DNA of 64,000 nt from an uncultured Bacteroidales bacterium (lineage in GTDB: Bacteria > Bacteroidota > Bacteroidia > Bacteroidales > UBA932): NCBI GenBank assembly GCA_947302175.1, contig CAMYVB010000005.1, forward strand, positions 37,034 through 101,033, given 5' to 3'. The position numbers were made by a program, and so were the translations under genes. Shown piece after piece: positions 34,920 to 44,040 of this stretch; the first letter of the stretch is position 1, and every line of letters begins with the position of its first letter. A model generated the notes under the pieces. That model did no database searches. It worked only from the letters and a program-made list of their open reading frames with translations, and had not been told where the DNA came from.

Positions 34920-35483
34920 ATGAAAAAAAGTACCAAAATCTGGCTCTGCGTCGCAGGTCTTATTCTCATCGTTCTGGGAGTGATGTGCATCTCCCGTCCT
35001 GACATCACCATGCTTAGCGCCGCATGGCTTCTCGGCTGCCTTACCCTCCTTTGCGGTATAGCCAAGCTGGTCTTCACTTTCAAGACCCAGGCCTTCATCC
35101 CCAACAGCGGCACCCGCATGCTCAGCGCCCTGCTGGACATACTTTTCGGTCTTTTCTTCCTTGCCAACAACATGCTTACTGCAGTGTCGCTGCCCGTCGT
35201 GTTCTCCCTTTGGGTCGTCATCGAGGGCATAGTCATCGTCGTCCAGAGCTTCGACTACAAGTCCGTCGGCTTCGGCCAGTGGTGGGTACTCTGTGTCCTG
35301 GGCGTTGCAGCTGCAATCCTTGGTACCTGCGGCCTCAGGAACCTCGACCTTGCCGCCGGCATCCTGTCCGTCCTCATCGGCCTTGCAATCATAGCCAACG
35401 GCCTTGCCTACATCCTTGCAGTCGTCGGCGTGAACCTTTTCGAAAAGAAAGTTAACGGCGTCATCAAAAACATCGTCGAGTAA
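34920..35483 (+). CDS. HdeD-like (DUF308) membrane protein
   Basis: 187 residues with six helices in three pairs, e.g. IWLCVAGLILIVLGVMCISR, LLGCLTLLCGIAKLVFTF and LSVLIGLAIIANGLAYILAV. HdeD relatives are linked with acid stress in enterobacteria. Here it is the first gene of an operon with a phosphotransferase, a SpoIIE-RsbW fusion and a STAS protein, which suggests an envelope or stress output. Confidence 0.8.
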   Translation: MKKSTKIWLCVAGLILIVLGVMCISRPDITMLSAAWLLGCLTLLCGIAKLVFTFKTQAFIPNSGTRMLSALLDILFGLFFLANNMLTAVSLPVVFSLWVVIEGIVIVVQSFDYKSVGFGQWWVLCVLGVAAAILGTCGLRNLDLAAGILSVLIGLAIIANGLAYILAVVGVNLFEKKVNGVIKNIVE

Positions 35484-35494
35484 AAGGCACGACA

Positions 35495-36325
35495 ATGGAA
35501 GCCATAAAGATATCTCTCGACAATTACGTCCTGTCCGGCGGCGGCGCCAACGGTGAAAGCTACGATTGCATTTCCGATCCTTCGGTGATGCTAAAACTCT
35601 ATTTTCCTGGTAAGATTCAGCAGCCTCTCGACGAGCTTCTGCTGTCCCGCAAGGTCTGGGACCTGGATATCCCCACGCCCGAGCCCGGCGACTATGTCGT
35701 CACCGAAGACGGACGTTATGGCATACGCTTCCGCCGCATCACGGGCAAGAAATCCTTCGCGCGCGCCACTGGCGACGACCCTGCCATGGCTCCCGAGTAT
35801 GGCGCCCGCTTCGCCGGGATGTGCAAGAAGCTCCATTCCACCCACGTCCCCGAAGGCCTGTTCGAGAATGTCAAGGACCGCTACTACCGCCTTCTGGACG
35901 AGAATCCCTTCTTTACCCCTTCCGAAAAAAACAAGATAGGCGACTTTATTGCCTCCGTGCCCGATAAGGATACTGCCATCCATGGCGACCTCCAGTTCGG
36001 CAACGCCATATTTACCGACACTCACGAGTATTTTATCGATCTCGGCGACTTCTGCTTCGGCAATCCTCTCTTCGACCTCGGCATGGTATATCTTACCTGC
36101 AATCTCGAGGGCGATGATTTCCTTAAAGAGACCTTCCACATGGACCAGCCTGAGGCCCATGCCTTCTGGGAGGGATTCGTTCCCGAATATTTCGGAAAAT
36201 CGAAGTCCCTCAGTGATGTTAACGAACTGATACTTCCCTTCGCCGGCCTCAAAACCCTGATAATAGAGCGCGACACAAAAATGCCCATGAAGGAATTCCG
36301 TGCCGCCCTGAGCAGTATTTTATGA
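35495..36325 (+). CDS. Aminoglycoside phosphotransferase-fold kinase
   Basis: 276 residues of the APH/choline-kinase fold. Catalytic loop KDTAIHGDLQFGNAIFTD (HGDxxxxN) and metal-binding EYFIDLGDFCFGNPLFDLG are complete. The N-terminal lobe carries LSGGGANGESYDC and a Lys in VMLKLYFPGKIQ. It resembles the TIGR02172-type family found in Bacteroidetes and Fibrobacter. Small-molecule substrate unknown. The stop overlaps the next start (ATGA). Confidence 0.82.
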   Translation: MEAIKISLDNYVLSGGGANGESYDCISDPSVMLKLYFPGKIQQPLDELLLSRKVWDLDIPTPEPGDYVVTEDGRYGIRFRRITGKKSFARATGDDPAMAPEYGARFAGMCKKLHSTHVPEGLFENVKDRYYRLLDENPFFTPSEKNKIGDFIASVPDKDTAIHGDLQFGNAIFTDTHEYFIDLGDFCFGNPLFDLGMVYLTCNLEGDDFLKETFHMDQPEAHAFWEGFVPEYFGKSKSLSDVNELILPFAGLKTLIIERDTKMPMKEFRAALSSIL

Positions 36326-38511
36326 GAAAGCAAAAAACAATAGCAACTTCCTTTGCCCGTAAATCGGCAAGGGCCAGTATGCTCCTTGTCCTCGTGGCGG
36401 CCCTTACCCTTGAAGCCACCGCTCTTCTTCAGTACTTTTATTCCCGCGACGGCATACGCGGTGAAGCCAAGGCCAGGGCTGAAAGCGAGCTGAAGGCCAC
36501 GCAGAACCGCATCATGGATATCGTGGACCAGACTGAAGCGGCAGTAAGGAACAGCATGTGGATCGCGCAGTGGTGCCTCCTCATGCCCGACAACCTTCAG
36601 AAGGTGGCTCAGCGCATCGTAGAGGACAATCCCGTGGTCGTCGGCTCCACCGTCGCCCTTGTCCCCGGGTACTTAAGGAGGCGCCCCTTGTACGCCCCCT
36701 ACGTTTTCAGAGGCAAAGACAGCCTTGAATTCAAAACCCTGGCAACGACGGAATACGACTACCCTTCCAAGGAATGGTTCATAAAACCCCTCGAAACAGG
36801 CCGGGGCTACTGGTCCGAGCCCTATATCGATCACGGTGGCGGCGACATCCTCATGGTCACCTACTCCATGCCCCTCAAGGACAAGGACGGCTGCTTTGCT
36901 GCGGTAATCACGGCAGACATTTCCCTCGACTGGCTTACGGAGCTCGTCGGCAATATAAAGGTCTATCCCAATGCTTTCAGCATGGTGGTGAGCCGCGAAG
37001 GCCGCATCCTTGTCTGTCCCGCCGAGTCCCTTGTGATGAAAAGCACCATCCATGAGGTGGTGCGCACCATGGACGACACCGCCTCCCTGTCAGCCCTGAA
37101 CCGCGCCATGCTCGCGGGTGAATCAGGCTCCCTCAGGGTAAAGGAAAAGGGTGTCTCCAGCGAGGTGTTCTTCTCTCCCGTCGAAAGGACCGGCTGGTCC
37201 CTTTCAGTCGTCATTCCCGACAATGAGATTTACAGCGGCATCAGGAGAATAGGCCTGATGGTCACCGTGCTCCAGATAGTTGGTTTGCTGCTCATTGTCC
37301 TGCTTCTCTATCTTGTCATTACCAACATGCTGCGCAACCAGAAGCTCAGCAGCCAGAAAGAGAGGATTGAAGGCGAGCTCAAGATTGCAAGCGACATACA
37401 GATGTCCATGGTCCCGAAAATCTTCCCTCCTTTCCCCGAAAGGAAGGATATAGACATGTCTGCGACCATAGTCCCCGCAAAGGAAGTGGGCGGCGACCTC
37501 TACGACTTCTACATCCGCGACGAAAAGCTCTTCTTCTGCGTCGGCGACGTTTCCGGCAAAGGCATACCCGCTTCCCTCGTAATGGCAGTGACGCGCAGCC
37601 TGTTCCGCACCCTGTCGGCCCACGAGGCCAGCCCCCAGCGCATAATTACCTCCATGAACGACAGCATGTCCGAGACCAACGAATCCAATATGTTCGTCAC
37701 CTTCTTCTGCGGCGTGCTCGACATGAAGACCGGCCATATGCGCTACTGCAACGCAGGTCACAACGCTCCCGTCATGCTCACTGACCACATATCCTTCCTC
37801 CCCGTGGAGCCCAACCTCCCGCTTGGCGTCATGCCCGGAGCGCATTTCCGCGAGCAGGAAATAGACTTCAAGTATGACGACGCGATATTCCTCTACACCG
37901 ACGGCCTGACCGAGGCTGAAAACGCCCAGCACGAGCTCTTCGGCGAAGAAAGGATGAAAGCCGCGCTCAACGGACGCCGCAGCGCCGACGACCACATGGA
38001 AAACATGAAGGCAAAGGTGGCCGAGTTCGTCGGCGACGCTCCCCAGAGCGACGACCTCACCCTTCTCTTCATCCACTATCTGAATGAAAAAGCCCCCGAG
38101 CGCAGGGAGCGCCACCTGATACTCCACAACGACATTCAGCAGATTCCCCAGCTCGCTGAGTTCATAGAGAAAATCTCAGAGGAAAAGCATCTCGGGCAGA
38201 GCCTTGCCATGAGCCTCAACCTCGCCCTCGAGGAGGCCGTGACCAATGTCATCCTTTATGCCTATCCCGAAGGTTCGGACGGGCTGGTCGATATTGAAGC
38301 CCTAGTGCGCGACAAAGAGCTGGAATTCATCATCAGCGACAGCGGAACCCCCTTCGATCCCACCGCAGCTCCCGAGGCTGACATCACCCTCGGCGTAGAT
38401 GAGCGAAAGATCGGCGGCCTGGGCATATTCCTCGTGCGCAACATCATGGATTCTGTAAGCTATGAGCGCAAGGACGGGAAAAACATTCTATCAATGCCTA
38501 AAAACATCTAA
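36322..38511 (+). CDS. Membrane sensor with fused SpoIIE phosphatase and RsbW-type kinase domains
   Basis: 729 residues. Order: membrane helix (about 15-37); Cache-type extracellular sensor (about 40-300; TTEYDYPSKEWFIKPLETGR and VTADISLDWL); second helix (IGLMVTVLQIVGLLLIVLLL); short coiled coil; PP2C/SpoIIE phosphatase (about 375-590) with metal-binding EVGGDLYDFY, FCVGDVSGKGIPASLVMAV, IFLYTDGLTEAEN and SDDLTLL; and a GHKL kinase domain (about 600-729) with LNLALEEAVTNVILYAYPEG, FIISDSGTPFDP and GGLGIFLVRN. Both arms of a partner-switching switch sit on one chain. The STAS target is the next gene. Confidence 0.9.
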   Translation: MRKQKTIATSFARKSARASMLLVLVAALTLEATALLQYFYSRDGIRGEAKARAESELKATQNRIMDIVDQTEAAVRNSMWIAQWCLLMPDNLQKVAQRIVEDNPVVVGSTVALVPGYLRRRPLYAPYVFRGKDSLEFKTLATTEYDYPSKEWFIKPLETGRGYWSEPYIDHGGGDILMVTYSMPLKDKDGCFAAVITADISLDWLTELVGNIKVYPNAFSMVVSREGRILVCPAESLVMKSTIHEVVRTMDDTASLSALNRAMLAGESGSLRVKEKGVSSEVFFSPVERTGWSLSVVIPDNEIYSGIRRIGLMVTVLQIVGLLLIVLLLYLVITNMLRNQKLSSQKERIEGELKIASDIQMSMVPKIFPPFPERKDIDMSATIVPAKEVGGDLYDFYIRDEKLFFCVGDVSGKGIPASLVMAVTRSLFRTLSAHEASPQRIITSMNDSMSETNESNMFVTFFCGVLDMKTGHMRYCNAGHNAPVMLTDHISFLPVEPNLPLGVMPGAHFREQEIDFKYDDAIFLYTDGLTEAENAQHELFGEERMKAALNGRRSADDHMENMKAKVAEFVGDAPQSDDLTLLFIHYLNEKAPERRERHLILHNDIQQIPQLAEFIEKISEEKHLGQSLAMSLNLALEEAVTNVILYAYPEGSDGLVDIEALVRDKELEFIISDSGTPFDPTAAPEADITLGVDERKIGGLGIFLVRNIMDSVSYERKDGKNILSMPKNI

Positions 38512-38514
38512 GAT

Positions 38515-38820
38515 ATGGAAATCAATATAAGCAAGCAGGACGGCGGCATCACCCTAGTCGAACTCAAAGGACGCCTGGACACCCCTTCATCCCAGGATGT
38601 CAGCAACACCCTCTCTCCCGTTGTCGAAAATGCAAAGGGGACGATCATCCTCGACTGCACCGAACTGGAATATATCTCCAGCTCGGGTCTCAGGATATTC
38701 CTCACCATACGCAAGGCTGCAGCCGCCCAGGGAGGCAAGGTCATCGTGCGGAATATCTCCAGCGATATCCGCTCCGTATTCATGATGACCGGTTTCCTTA
38801 ATCTCTTCGAGATCCAGTAG
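38515..38820 (+). CDS. STAS-domain anti-sigma factor antagonist
   Basis: 101 residues, single STAS domain of the SpoIIAA/RsbV type. The phospho-acceptor site is in LDCTELEYISSSGLRIFLTI (Ser57, just before Gly-Leu-Arg). It is the expected substrate of the phosphatase and kinase domains encoded just upstream. The 3' end overlaps the converging pdxA by 23 bp. Confidence 0.92.
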   Translation: MEINISKQDGGITLVELKGRLDTPSSQDVSNTLSPVVENAKGTIILDCTELEYISSSGLRIFLTIRKAAAAQGGKVIVRNISSDIRSVFMMTGFLNLFEIQ

Positions 38821-39871
38821 AAGGAGAGGCGGGGGAGACCATCTTACCCGCCTGCAGGGCGTCCCAGGCCTCGCGCTTGCGCATGATGTCTATGGCCCTG
38901 AAGATGGAAGAGCGCATCGATCCCGGGTCGGCAAGGTCCCTGCCGGCCATGGAGTACGCGGTGCCGTGGTCGGGCGAAGTGCGCACGATGGGCAGGCCGG
39001 CGGTGTAATTGACGCCGTCCTCGAAAGAGATGGCCTTGAAAGGCTCCAGCCCCTGGTCGTGGTACATGGCAAGGGTCACGTCGAACCTGTTGTATTCACC
39101 CACACCGAAATACCCGTCGGGCGAGAAAGGCCCGAAAGCGTTGATCCCCTCGTCCTGTGCCTTCTGGATGGCGGGGATTATGACTCTCTGCTCCTCGTCG
39201 CCGAGAAGGCCGCCGTCGCCGCTGTGGGGGTTGAGGCTGAGGACGGCGATCTTGGGGGAATCGATTCCGAAGTCCCTTTCCAGAGAGGCTTTCAGCAATC
39301 TGAGCTTGCCGAGTATCTTTTCTTCCGTAATAGCGGCGGGGACGTCCCTCAGGGGAATGTGGCCGGTTACGACTGCGACTTTGATTGAATCGCTGACCAT
39401 GAGCATCGCGATGTCGCTCACCCCGAAGGCGTTCTGCAGGTACTCGGTGTGACCGGCGTAGCCGAAACCTTCGCTCACCATGGCCTTCTTGTTGATGGGC
39501 GCGGTCACAAGGACGTCTATGTGGCCTTCCTTGATGTCGCGTATGGCCCATTCGAGGGCGGTCATGGCGTCTTTGGCCGACTGGGGCGTGGACTGGCCGG
39601 GCTCGACGAAAACGTTGTCGGCAAGGCAGTTCACGATGTTGATGCGTTTGGCATGCGCGTCCTTAGCCGAGTTGATGACATTGGTATCCACGGGCTCGAG
39701 CTCGTGGATGAGCTTGCGGTAGAAGCCGAATATCTTGGACGAGCCGTAGATGACGGGGGTGAAGGAATCGAGTATCCTGGAGTCCGAAAGGGCCTTGATG
39801 ATTACTTCGTAGCCTATGCCGTTGCCATCGCCCTGGGTGATGCCTACTATTGGTTTTCTGTCGTTTGCCAT
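38798..39871 (-). CDS. pdxA: 4-hydroxythreonine-4-phosphate dehydrogenase
   Basis: 357 residues, NAD-dependent step of pyridoxal 5'-phosphate synthesis. Motifs VGITQGDGNGIGYEVIIKAL, VTAPINKKAM, GYAGHTEYLQNAFGV (metal His), LSLNPHSGDGGLLGDEE and MYHDQGLEPFKAISFEDGVN are all present. The first 25 bp overlap the end of rnhA, so the two are co-transcribed. Confidence 0.95.
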   Translation of the reverse strand: MANDRKPIVGITQGDGNGIGYEVIIKALSDSRILDSFTPVIYGSSKIFGFYRKLIHELEPVDTNVINSAKDAHAKRINIVNCLADNVFVEPGQSTPQSAKDAMTALEWAIRDIKEGHIDVLVTAPINKKAMVSEGFGYAGHTEYLQNAFGVSDIAMLMVSDSIKVAVVTGHIPLRDVPAAITEEKILGKLRLLKASLERDFGIDSPKIAVLSLNPHSGDGGLLGDEEQRVIIPAIQKAQDEGINAFGPFSPDGYFGVGEYNRFDVTLAMYHDQGLEPFKAISFEDGVNYTAGLPIVRTSPDHGTAYSMAGRDLADPGSMRSSIFRAIDIMRKREAWDALQAGKMVSPASPSTGSRRD

Positions 39872-40362
39872 ATCTGATCTTCGTTATTTATGCTTTGAAT
39901 GTATCCGTAGTCTTCGCCAAGAGGACCGCTCTTGTATGCCTGGACTGCGAGGGTGTCGCAGCGCTCGTTCTCGGGGTGTCCGTCGTGGCCTTTGAGCCAG
40001 TGGAACGTTACTTCGTGCTTGCGGTACAAGGGGATGAAGCGCTGCCAAAGGTCGGGATTCTTCTTTTTCTTGAAGCCGCAGCGTATCCAATTCTCCAGCC
40101 AGCCGTCGGTAATGGCTTTCACCACGTATGACGAGTCGCTCCATACTTCCACCTTCGCCCTCTCCCACTTGATCGCTTCCAAACCGACTATGACGGCCAG
40201 GAGCTCCATCCGGTTGTTCGTCGTGAGGCGAAAACCCTCCGACATCTCCTTTCTCAGGGCGCCGCATTTGAGCACTACGCCGTATCCGCCGGGGCCGGGA
40301 TTGCCGCTTGCCGCTCCGTCGGTGTAGAGATAGATAGTGCTTTTTTGTCCGTCCTGGCTCAT
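39847..40362 (-). CDS. rnhA: Ribonuclease HI
   Basis: 171 residues. The DEDD residues lie in YLYTDGAASGNPGPGGYGVV (Asp), NNRMELLAVIVGLEAI (Glu), VEVWSDSSYVVKAITDGWLE (Asp) and HPENERCDTLA (Asp). It removes RNA from RNA-DNA hybrids. Start at 40362 (MSQDGQKSTIYLYTDG), with a TAATTTTG element 17 nt upstream. Confidence 0.95.
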   Translation of the reverse strand: MSQDGQKSTIYLYTDGAASGNPGPGGYGVVLKCGALRKEMSEGFRLTTNNRMELLAVIVGLEAIKWERAKVEVWSDSSYVVKAITDGWLENWIRCGFKKKKNPDLWQRFIPLYRKHEVTFHWLKGHDGHPENERCDTLAVQAYKSGPLGEDYGYIQSINNEDQIWQTTENQ

Positions 40363-40379
40363 GAGCTGATTTGCTTGCG

Positions 40380-40407
40380 CAAAATTAACCAAATTTCACT
40401 AAATTTG
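40380..40407. promoter_or_regulatory. Divergent promoters for rnhA-pdxA and rmlDACB
   Basis: Minus-strand TAATTTTG (40387-40380) serves rnhA. Plus-strand TAAATTTG (40400-40407) lies 20 nt before the rmlD ATG at 40428. Confidence 0.6.
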
Positions 40408-40427
40408 TGTGCTAACGACAAAAGCTT

Positions 40428-41303
40428 ATGAATATTCTCGTCACAGGAGCCAACGGTCAGCTGGGCAGGGAGCTTCGCAACGCTTCCCAAGGCTCCGGCC
40501 ACCGTTTCATTTTCTCCGATGTGAGTTCAGTTCCCGGGCTCGACACCCTCTATCTCGACATCACCAACCGCGATGCAGTCTCCATAGTGTGCGAGTCCGA
40601 GTCGATAGACGTAATAGTCAACTGCGTGGCCTACACCGATGTCGAGAAGGCTGAGGACGACATCTCCTTTGCCGAGACGCTCAATCATTTCGGTCCCGAG
40701 ACCCTCGCCGCCGTAGCTGCAAGCCGCGGCGCCACCCTCGTCCACATCTCCACCGACTATGTCTTCGGCGGCGATGCATGCACCCCTTATCGCGAGGATG
40801 ATCCCGTGAGCCCCCTGGGCGTCTACGGCGCCACCAAGCTCCAGGGCGAGAAGGCCGTGCTTGATTCTCCCTGTAAGTCCATAATCATCAGGACGGCGTG
40901 GCTCTATTCCCCCTATGGCAAAAACTTCGTCAAGACAGTCCTCAGGCTCTCCGCCGAGGGGCGCGACATGCGCTGCGTATTCGACCAGGTCGGCTCTCCC
41001 ACCTGTGCCGCAGACCTCGCCGCCCTTATCGTGAGCATCATCGACAGCGGCATGCTGGGCCGCACCGGCGTCTATCATTTCACCGACGAAGGCGCCGTCT
41101 CCTGGTACGACTTTGCCAAGGCAGTAGCCCGCCTGAGCGGCAGCAGCATGAAGATAAGTCCCTGCAGGACTGAGGAATTCCCCACCAAGGCCGCCCGTCC
41201 CCACTACTCAGTCCTCGACAAGGCGAAGGTCAAGCAGACCTTCGGCATCACCATACCCTACTGGCAGGACTCCCTGGAGGATTGCCTCAAACGAATGCAA
41301 TAA
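40428..41303 (+). CDS. rmlD: dTDP-4-dehydrorhamnose reductase
   Basis: 291 residues, short-chain dehydrogenase fold. [19 protein letters not shown] (nucleotide binding), [16 protein letters not shown] (catalytic Thr/Ser region), [15 protein letters not shown] (YxxxK) and [19 protein letters not shown] are typical. Last step to dTDP-L-rhamnose. First gene of rmlDACB; it is 1 nt before rmlA. Confidence 0.95.
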   Translation: MNILVTGANGQLGRELRNASQGSGHRFIFSDVSSVPGLDTLYLDITNRDAVSIVCESESIDVIVNCVAYTDVEKAEDDISFAETLNHFGPETLAAVAASRGATLVHISTDYVFGGDACTPYREDDPVSPLGVYGATKLQGEKAVLDSPCKSIIIRTAWLYSPYGKNFVKTVLRLSAEGRDMRCVFDQVGSPTCAADLAALIVSIIDSGMLGRTGVYHFTDEGAVSWYDFAKAVARLSGSSMKISPCRTEEFPTKAARPHYSVLDKAKVKQTFGITIPYWQDSLEDCLKRMQ

Positions 41304-41304
41304 T

Positions 41305-42213
41305 ATGAAAGGAATAGTACTCGCCGGAGGCTCGGGAACGCGCCTCTATCCAATTACGAAAGGCGTGAGCAAGCAGCTGCTCCCCATTTTCGACAAGCCG
41401 ATGGTCTATTATCCCATCTCCACGCTCATGCTCGCAGGCATACGCGACATCCTGCTCATCTCCACGCCGCAGGACCTCCCCTCGTTCAAGCGCCTGCTTG
41501 GCGACGGCTCTGACTACGGCATACGCCTAAGCTACGCCGAGCAGCCTTCGCCTGACGGCCTTGCCCAAGCCTTCATAATTGGAGAGGAGTTCATAGGCGA
41601 TGACGCCGCCTGCCTCGTTTTGGGCGACAACATCTTCCACGGCTCAGGCTTTGTGCCCATGCTCAGGGAAGCGGTGCGCACTGCCGAGCAGGAGGCCAAA
41701 GCCACGGTCTTCGGCTACTGGGTGTCCGACCCCGAGCGCTACGGCGTTGCCGAGTTCGACCGCGAAGGCAACTGCCTCAGCATAGAGGAAAAGCCCGCCA
41801 ATCCCAAGTCCAACTACGCAGTAGTGGGCCTTTATTTCTATCCCAACAAGGTGGTCGGGGTGGCCAGAAGCATCAAGCCTTCTGCCCGCGGCGAGCTAGA
41901 AATCACCACGGTCAACCAGCGCTTCCTTGCAGACGGCGAGCTGAAGGTCCAGACCCTTGGCCGCGGGTTCGCCTGGCTCGACACAGGCACGCACGACTCC
42001 CTTTCCGAGGCTTCCACCTTCGTCGAAGTCATAGAAAAGCGCCAGGGGCTCAAGATAGCCTGCCTCGAGGGCATAGCCTTCCGTCAGGGCTGGATAGACG
42101 CCGATCGCCTTCGCAATCTTGCAAAGCCCATGCTGAAGAACCAGTACGGGCAGTACCTTATGAAACTTGCCGCCGAGGATCCTTCCGTTCTCGGCATAGA
42201 CGCCAGGGACTAG
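41305..42213 (+). CDS. rmlA: Glucose-1-phosphate thymidylyltransferase
   Basis: 302 residues. [20 protein letters not shown] (nucleotide-binding), [34 protein letters not shown] segment ([17 protein letters not shown]), [20 protein letters not shown] and [20 protein letters not shown] all match. It makes dTDP-glucose, the common precursor for rhamnose and for the Fuc4NAc branch at 58 kb. No gap to rmlC. Confidence 0.96.
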   Translation: MKGIVLAGGSGTRLYPITKGVSKQLLPIFDKPMVYYPISTLMLAGIRDILLISTPQDLPSFKRLLGDGSDYGIRLSYAEQPSPDGLAQAFIIGEEFIGDDAACLVLGDNIFHGSGFVPMLREAVRTAEQEAKATVFGYWVSDPERYGVAEFDREGNCLSIEEKPANPKSNYAVVGLYFYPNKVVGVARSIKPSARGELEITTVNQRFLADGELKVQTLGRGFAWLDTGTHDSLSEASTFVEVIEKRQGLKIACLEGIAFRQGWIDADRLRNLAKPMLKNQYGQYLMKLAAEDPSVLGIDARD

Positions 42214-42765
42214 ATGAACGTTATCAAAACTGATATAGAGGGGCTCGTGATAATTGAGCCCAGGGTATTCGGCGACAGCCGCGGATACTTTTTTGAGAGC
42301 TGGTCGGAGCGCGATTTTGCCGCCCAGGTTGCCCCTGTCCGCTTTGTCCAGGACAACGAGAGCATGTCTCGAAGGGGCGTCGTGCGCGGTCTTCATTTCC
42401 AGATGCCGCCATACACCCAGTCCAAGCTCGTTCGCTGCACCCGCGGCGAGGTGCTGGATGTGGCAGTAGACCTTCGCCGCAGTTCGCCCACCTTCCTTAA
42501 GCACGTCGCAGTTCTTCTTTCGGAGGAGAACAAGCGCGAGCTCTTCATTCCCAAGGGTTTTGCGCACGGCTTTGCAGTTCTTTCCGAGACGGCCGTTTTC
42601 CAGTACAAGTGCGACGAGTTCTATCATCCCGAGGCAGATTCGGGCATCCAGGCCCTCGATCCCGTCCTCGGCATTGATTGGCGCATCCCTCGCGAGGAAA
42701 TGCTCCTTTCCGATAAGGATATAGCCCGCAAATGCATTGACCCCGATTTTTCCGTTTTTGAATAA
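42214..42765 (+). CDS. rmlC: dTDP-4-dehydrorhamnose 3,5-epimerase
   Basis: 183 residues, cupin fold. LVIIEPRVFGDSRGYFFESW, FVQDNESMSRRGVVRGLHFQ (catalytic His), LFIPKGFAHGFAVLSE and FQYKCDEFYHPEAD (catalytic Tyr region) are intact. Starts on the base after the rmlA stop. Confidence 0.95.
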   Translation: MNVIKTDIEGLVIIEPRVFGDSRGYFFESWSERDFAAQVAPVRFVQDNESMSRRGVVRGLHFQMPPYTQSKLVRCTRGEVLDVAVDLRRSSPTFLKHVAVLLSEENKRELFIPKGFAHGFAVLSETAVFQYKCDEFYHPEADSGIQALDPVLGIDWRIPREEMLLSDKDIARKCIDPDFSVFE

Positions 42766-42774
42766 TATATTTTT

Positions 42775-44040
42775 ATGGGACAGTATAAACGCAGCATTAT
42801 TATTACCGGCGGCGCCGGCTTTATCGGCAGCCATGTAGTCCGTCTTTTTGTCAACAAGTATCCGGAGTACAGGATTATCAACGTTGATAAGCTCACTTAT
42901 GCCGGTAATCTTGCCAATTTGAAGGATATTGAGGACAGGCCGAATTATCGCTTTGTGAAGGCTGATATTTGCGATTTTGATGCGATGCTTGCGCTGATGA
43001 AGGAGGAGAGGGTGGATGGTATCATCCATCTTGCGGCTGAGAGTCATGTTGATCGCTCGATCAAGGATCCTTTCACTTTCGCTCGCACCAACGTAATGGG
43101 CACGTTGTCGCTCCTCCAGGCCGCCAAGCTATCCTGGGAACCGTTCAATTATGTGATGCCTGCCAGCGCGGCAGAAGAAAATTATTTTTTGTGCGGTTGC
43201 TCAAAAAACCAATTTCCTTCTGCCTCCACAACGCCCGCGCACGCAGATGATGCAACGCCCGCGCACGGGAGGGAGGGAGTGCCGTGCAGGTTCTACCATA
43301 TCTCGACGGATGAGGTGTATGGGGCGCTGGAGATGACGCATCCTGAGGGCATTGAGCCGCCGTTTACGACAAAGGCGTCGAGCGGGAAGCATCATCTTGC
43401 GTACGGCGAGAAGTTCTTTACGGAGGATCTGAAGTATCAGCCTCACAGCCCCTACAGCGCCGCAAAGGCTTCTTCCGACCATTTTGTTCGCGCATTCCAC
43501 GATACTTACGGCATGCCCACAGTTGTGACGAACTGCTCCAACAACTACGGTCCCTACCAGTTCCCTGAGAAGCTTATCCCGCTGTTCATCAATAATATCA
43601 GGCACCGCAAGCCGCTGCCGGTGTACGGAAAGGGCGAGAACGTGCGCGACTGGCTCTATGTGGAGGACCACGCCAGGGCGATCGATACGATTTTCCACAA
43701 AGGCAAAATCGCCGAGACCTACAACATCGGCGGTTTCAACGAGTGGAAGAATATCGACATCATCAAGGTCCTTATAAATACCGTGGACAGGCTCCTTGGC
43801 CGTCCCGAGGGCGCAGACATGGACCTTATCACCTACGTTACCGACCGCGCTGGTCACGACCTGCGTTATGCGATTGATTCGACAAAGCTCCAGAAAGAGC
43901 TTGGCTGGGAGCCTTCGCTGCAGTTTGAGGAAGGCATAGAGAAGACCGTCCGCTGGTATCTCGACAACCAGGACTGGCTCGATTCGGTCACTTCAGGCGA
44001 CTACCTGAAGTATTATGAATCAATGTATTCAGGCCGCTAG
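42775..44040 (+). CDS. rmlB: dTDP-glucose 4,6-dehydratase with in-frame insertion
   Basis: 421 residues. Rossmann start SIIITGGAGFIGSHVVRLFV, then GIIHLAAESHVDRSIKDPF, FYHISTDEVYGALEMTHPEG (the catalytic TDE), PHSPYSAAKASSDHFVRAFH (YxxxK) and VTNCSNNYGPYQFPEKLIPL are all present. Between AAKLSWE and FYHISTDEVYG, where relatives I recall have about 9 residues, there are about 49, starting PFNYVMPASAAEENYF. The insert is the translated hairpin element plus a 15-bp repeat. Catalytic motifs are intact, so activity is possible. The last 4 bp overlap the converging outer-membrane gene. Confidence 0.93.
   Translation: MGQYKRSIIITGGAGFIGSHVVRLFVNKYPEYRIINVDKLTYAGNLANLKDIEDRPNYRFVKADICDFDAMLALMKEERVDGIIHLAAESHVDRSIKDPFTFARTNVMGTLSLLQAAKLSWEPFNYVMPASAAEENYFLCGCSKNQFPSASTTPAHADDATPAHGREGVPCRFYHISTDEVYGALEMTHPEGIEPPFTTKASSGKHHLAYGEKFFTEDLKYQPHSPYSAAKASSDHFVRAFHDTYGMPTVVTNCSNNYGPYQFPEKLIPLFINNIRHRKPLPVYGKGENVRDWLYVEDHARAIDTIFHKGKIAETYNIGGFNEWKNIDIIKVLINTVDRLLGRPEGADMDLITYVTDRAGHDLRYAIDSTKLQKELGWEPSLQFEEGIEKTVRWYLDNQDWLDSVTSGDYLKYYESMYSGR
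43167..43244. repeat. 78-bp hairpin repeat element, copy 2 (inside rmlB)
   Basis: Reverse complement of 29305-29382 with 8 differences by hand alignment. Arms 43170-43183 and 43211-43224 pair, with an inner TTTTTTG/CAAAAAA-type stem. At 78 bp (26 codons) it keeps the rmlB frame open and codes for AEENYFLCGCSKNQFPSAST and flanks. Confidence 0.88.
43229..43267. repeat. 15-bp direct repeat at the element tail
   Basis: CAACGCCCGCGCACG occurs at 43229-43243 and again at 43253-43267, a period of 24 bp (8 codons). The first copy is the conserved tail of the hairpin element; it occurs only once at 29.3 kb. It encodes TTPAHADDATPAHG. Confidence 0.85.
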
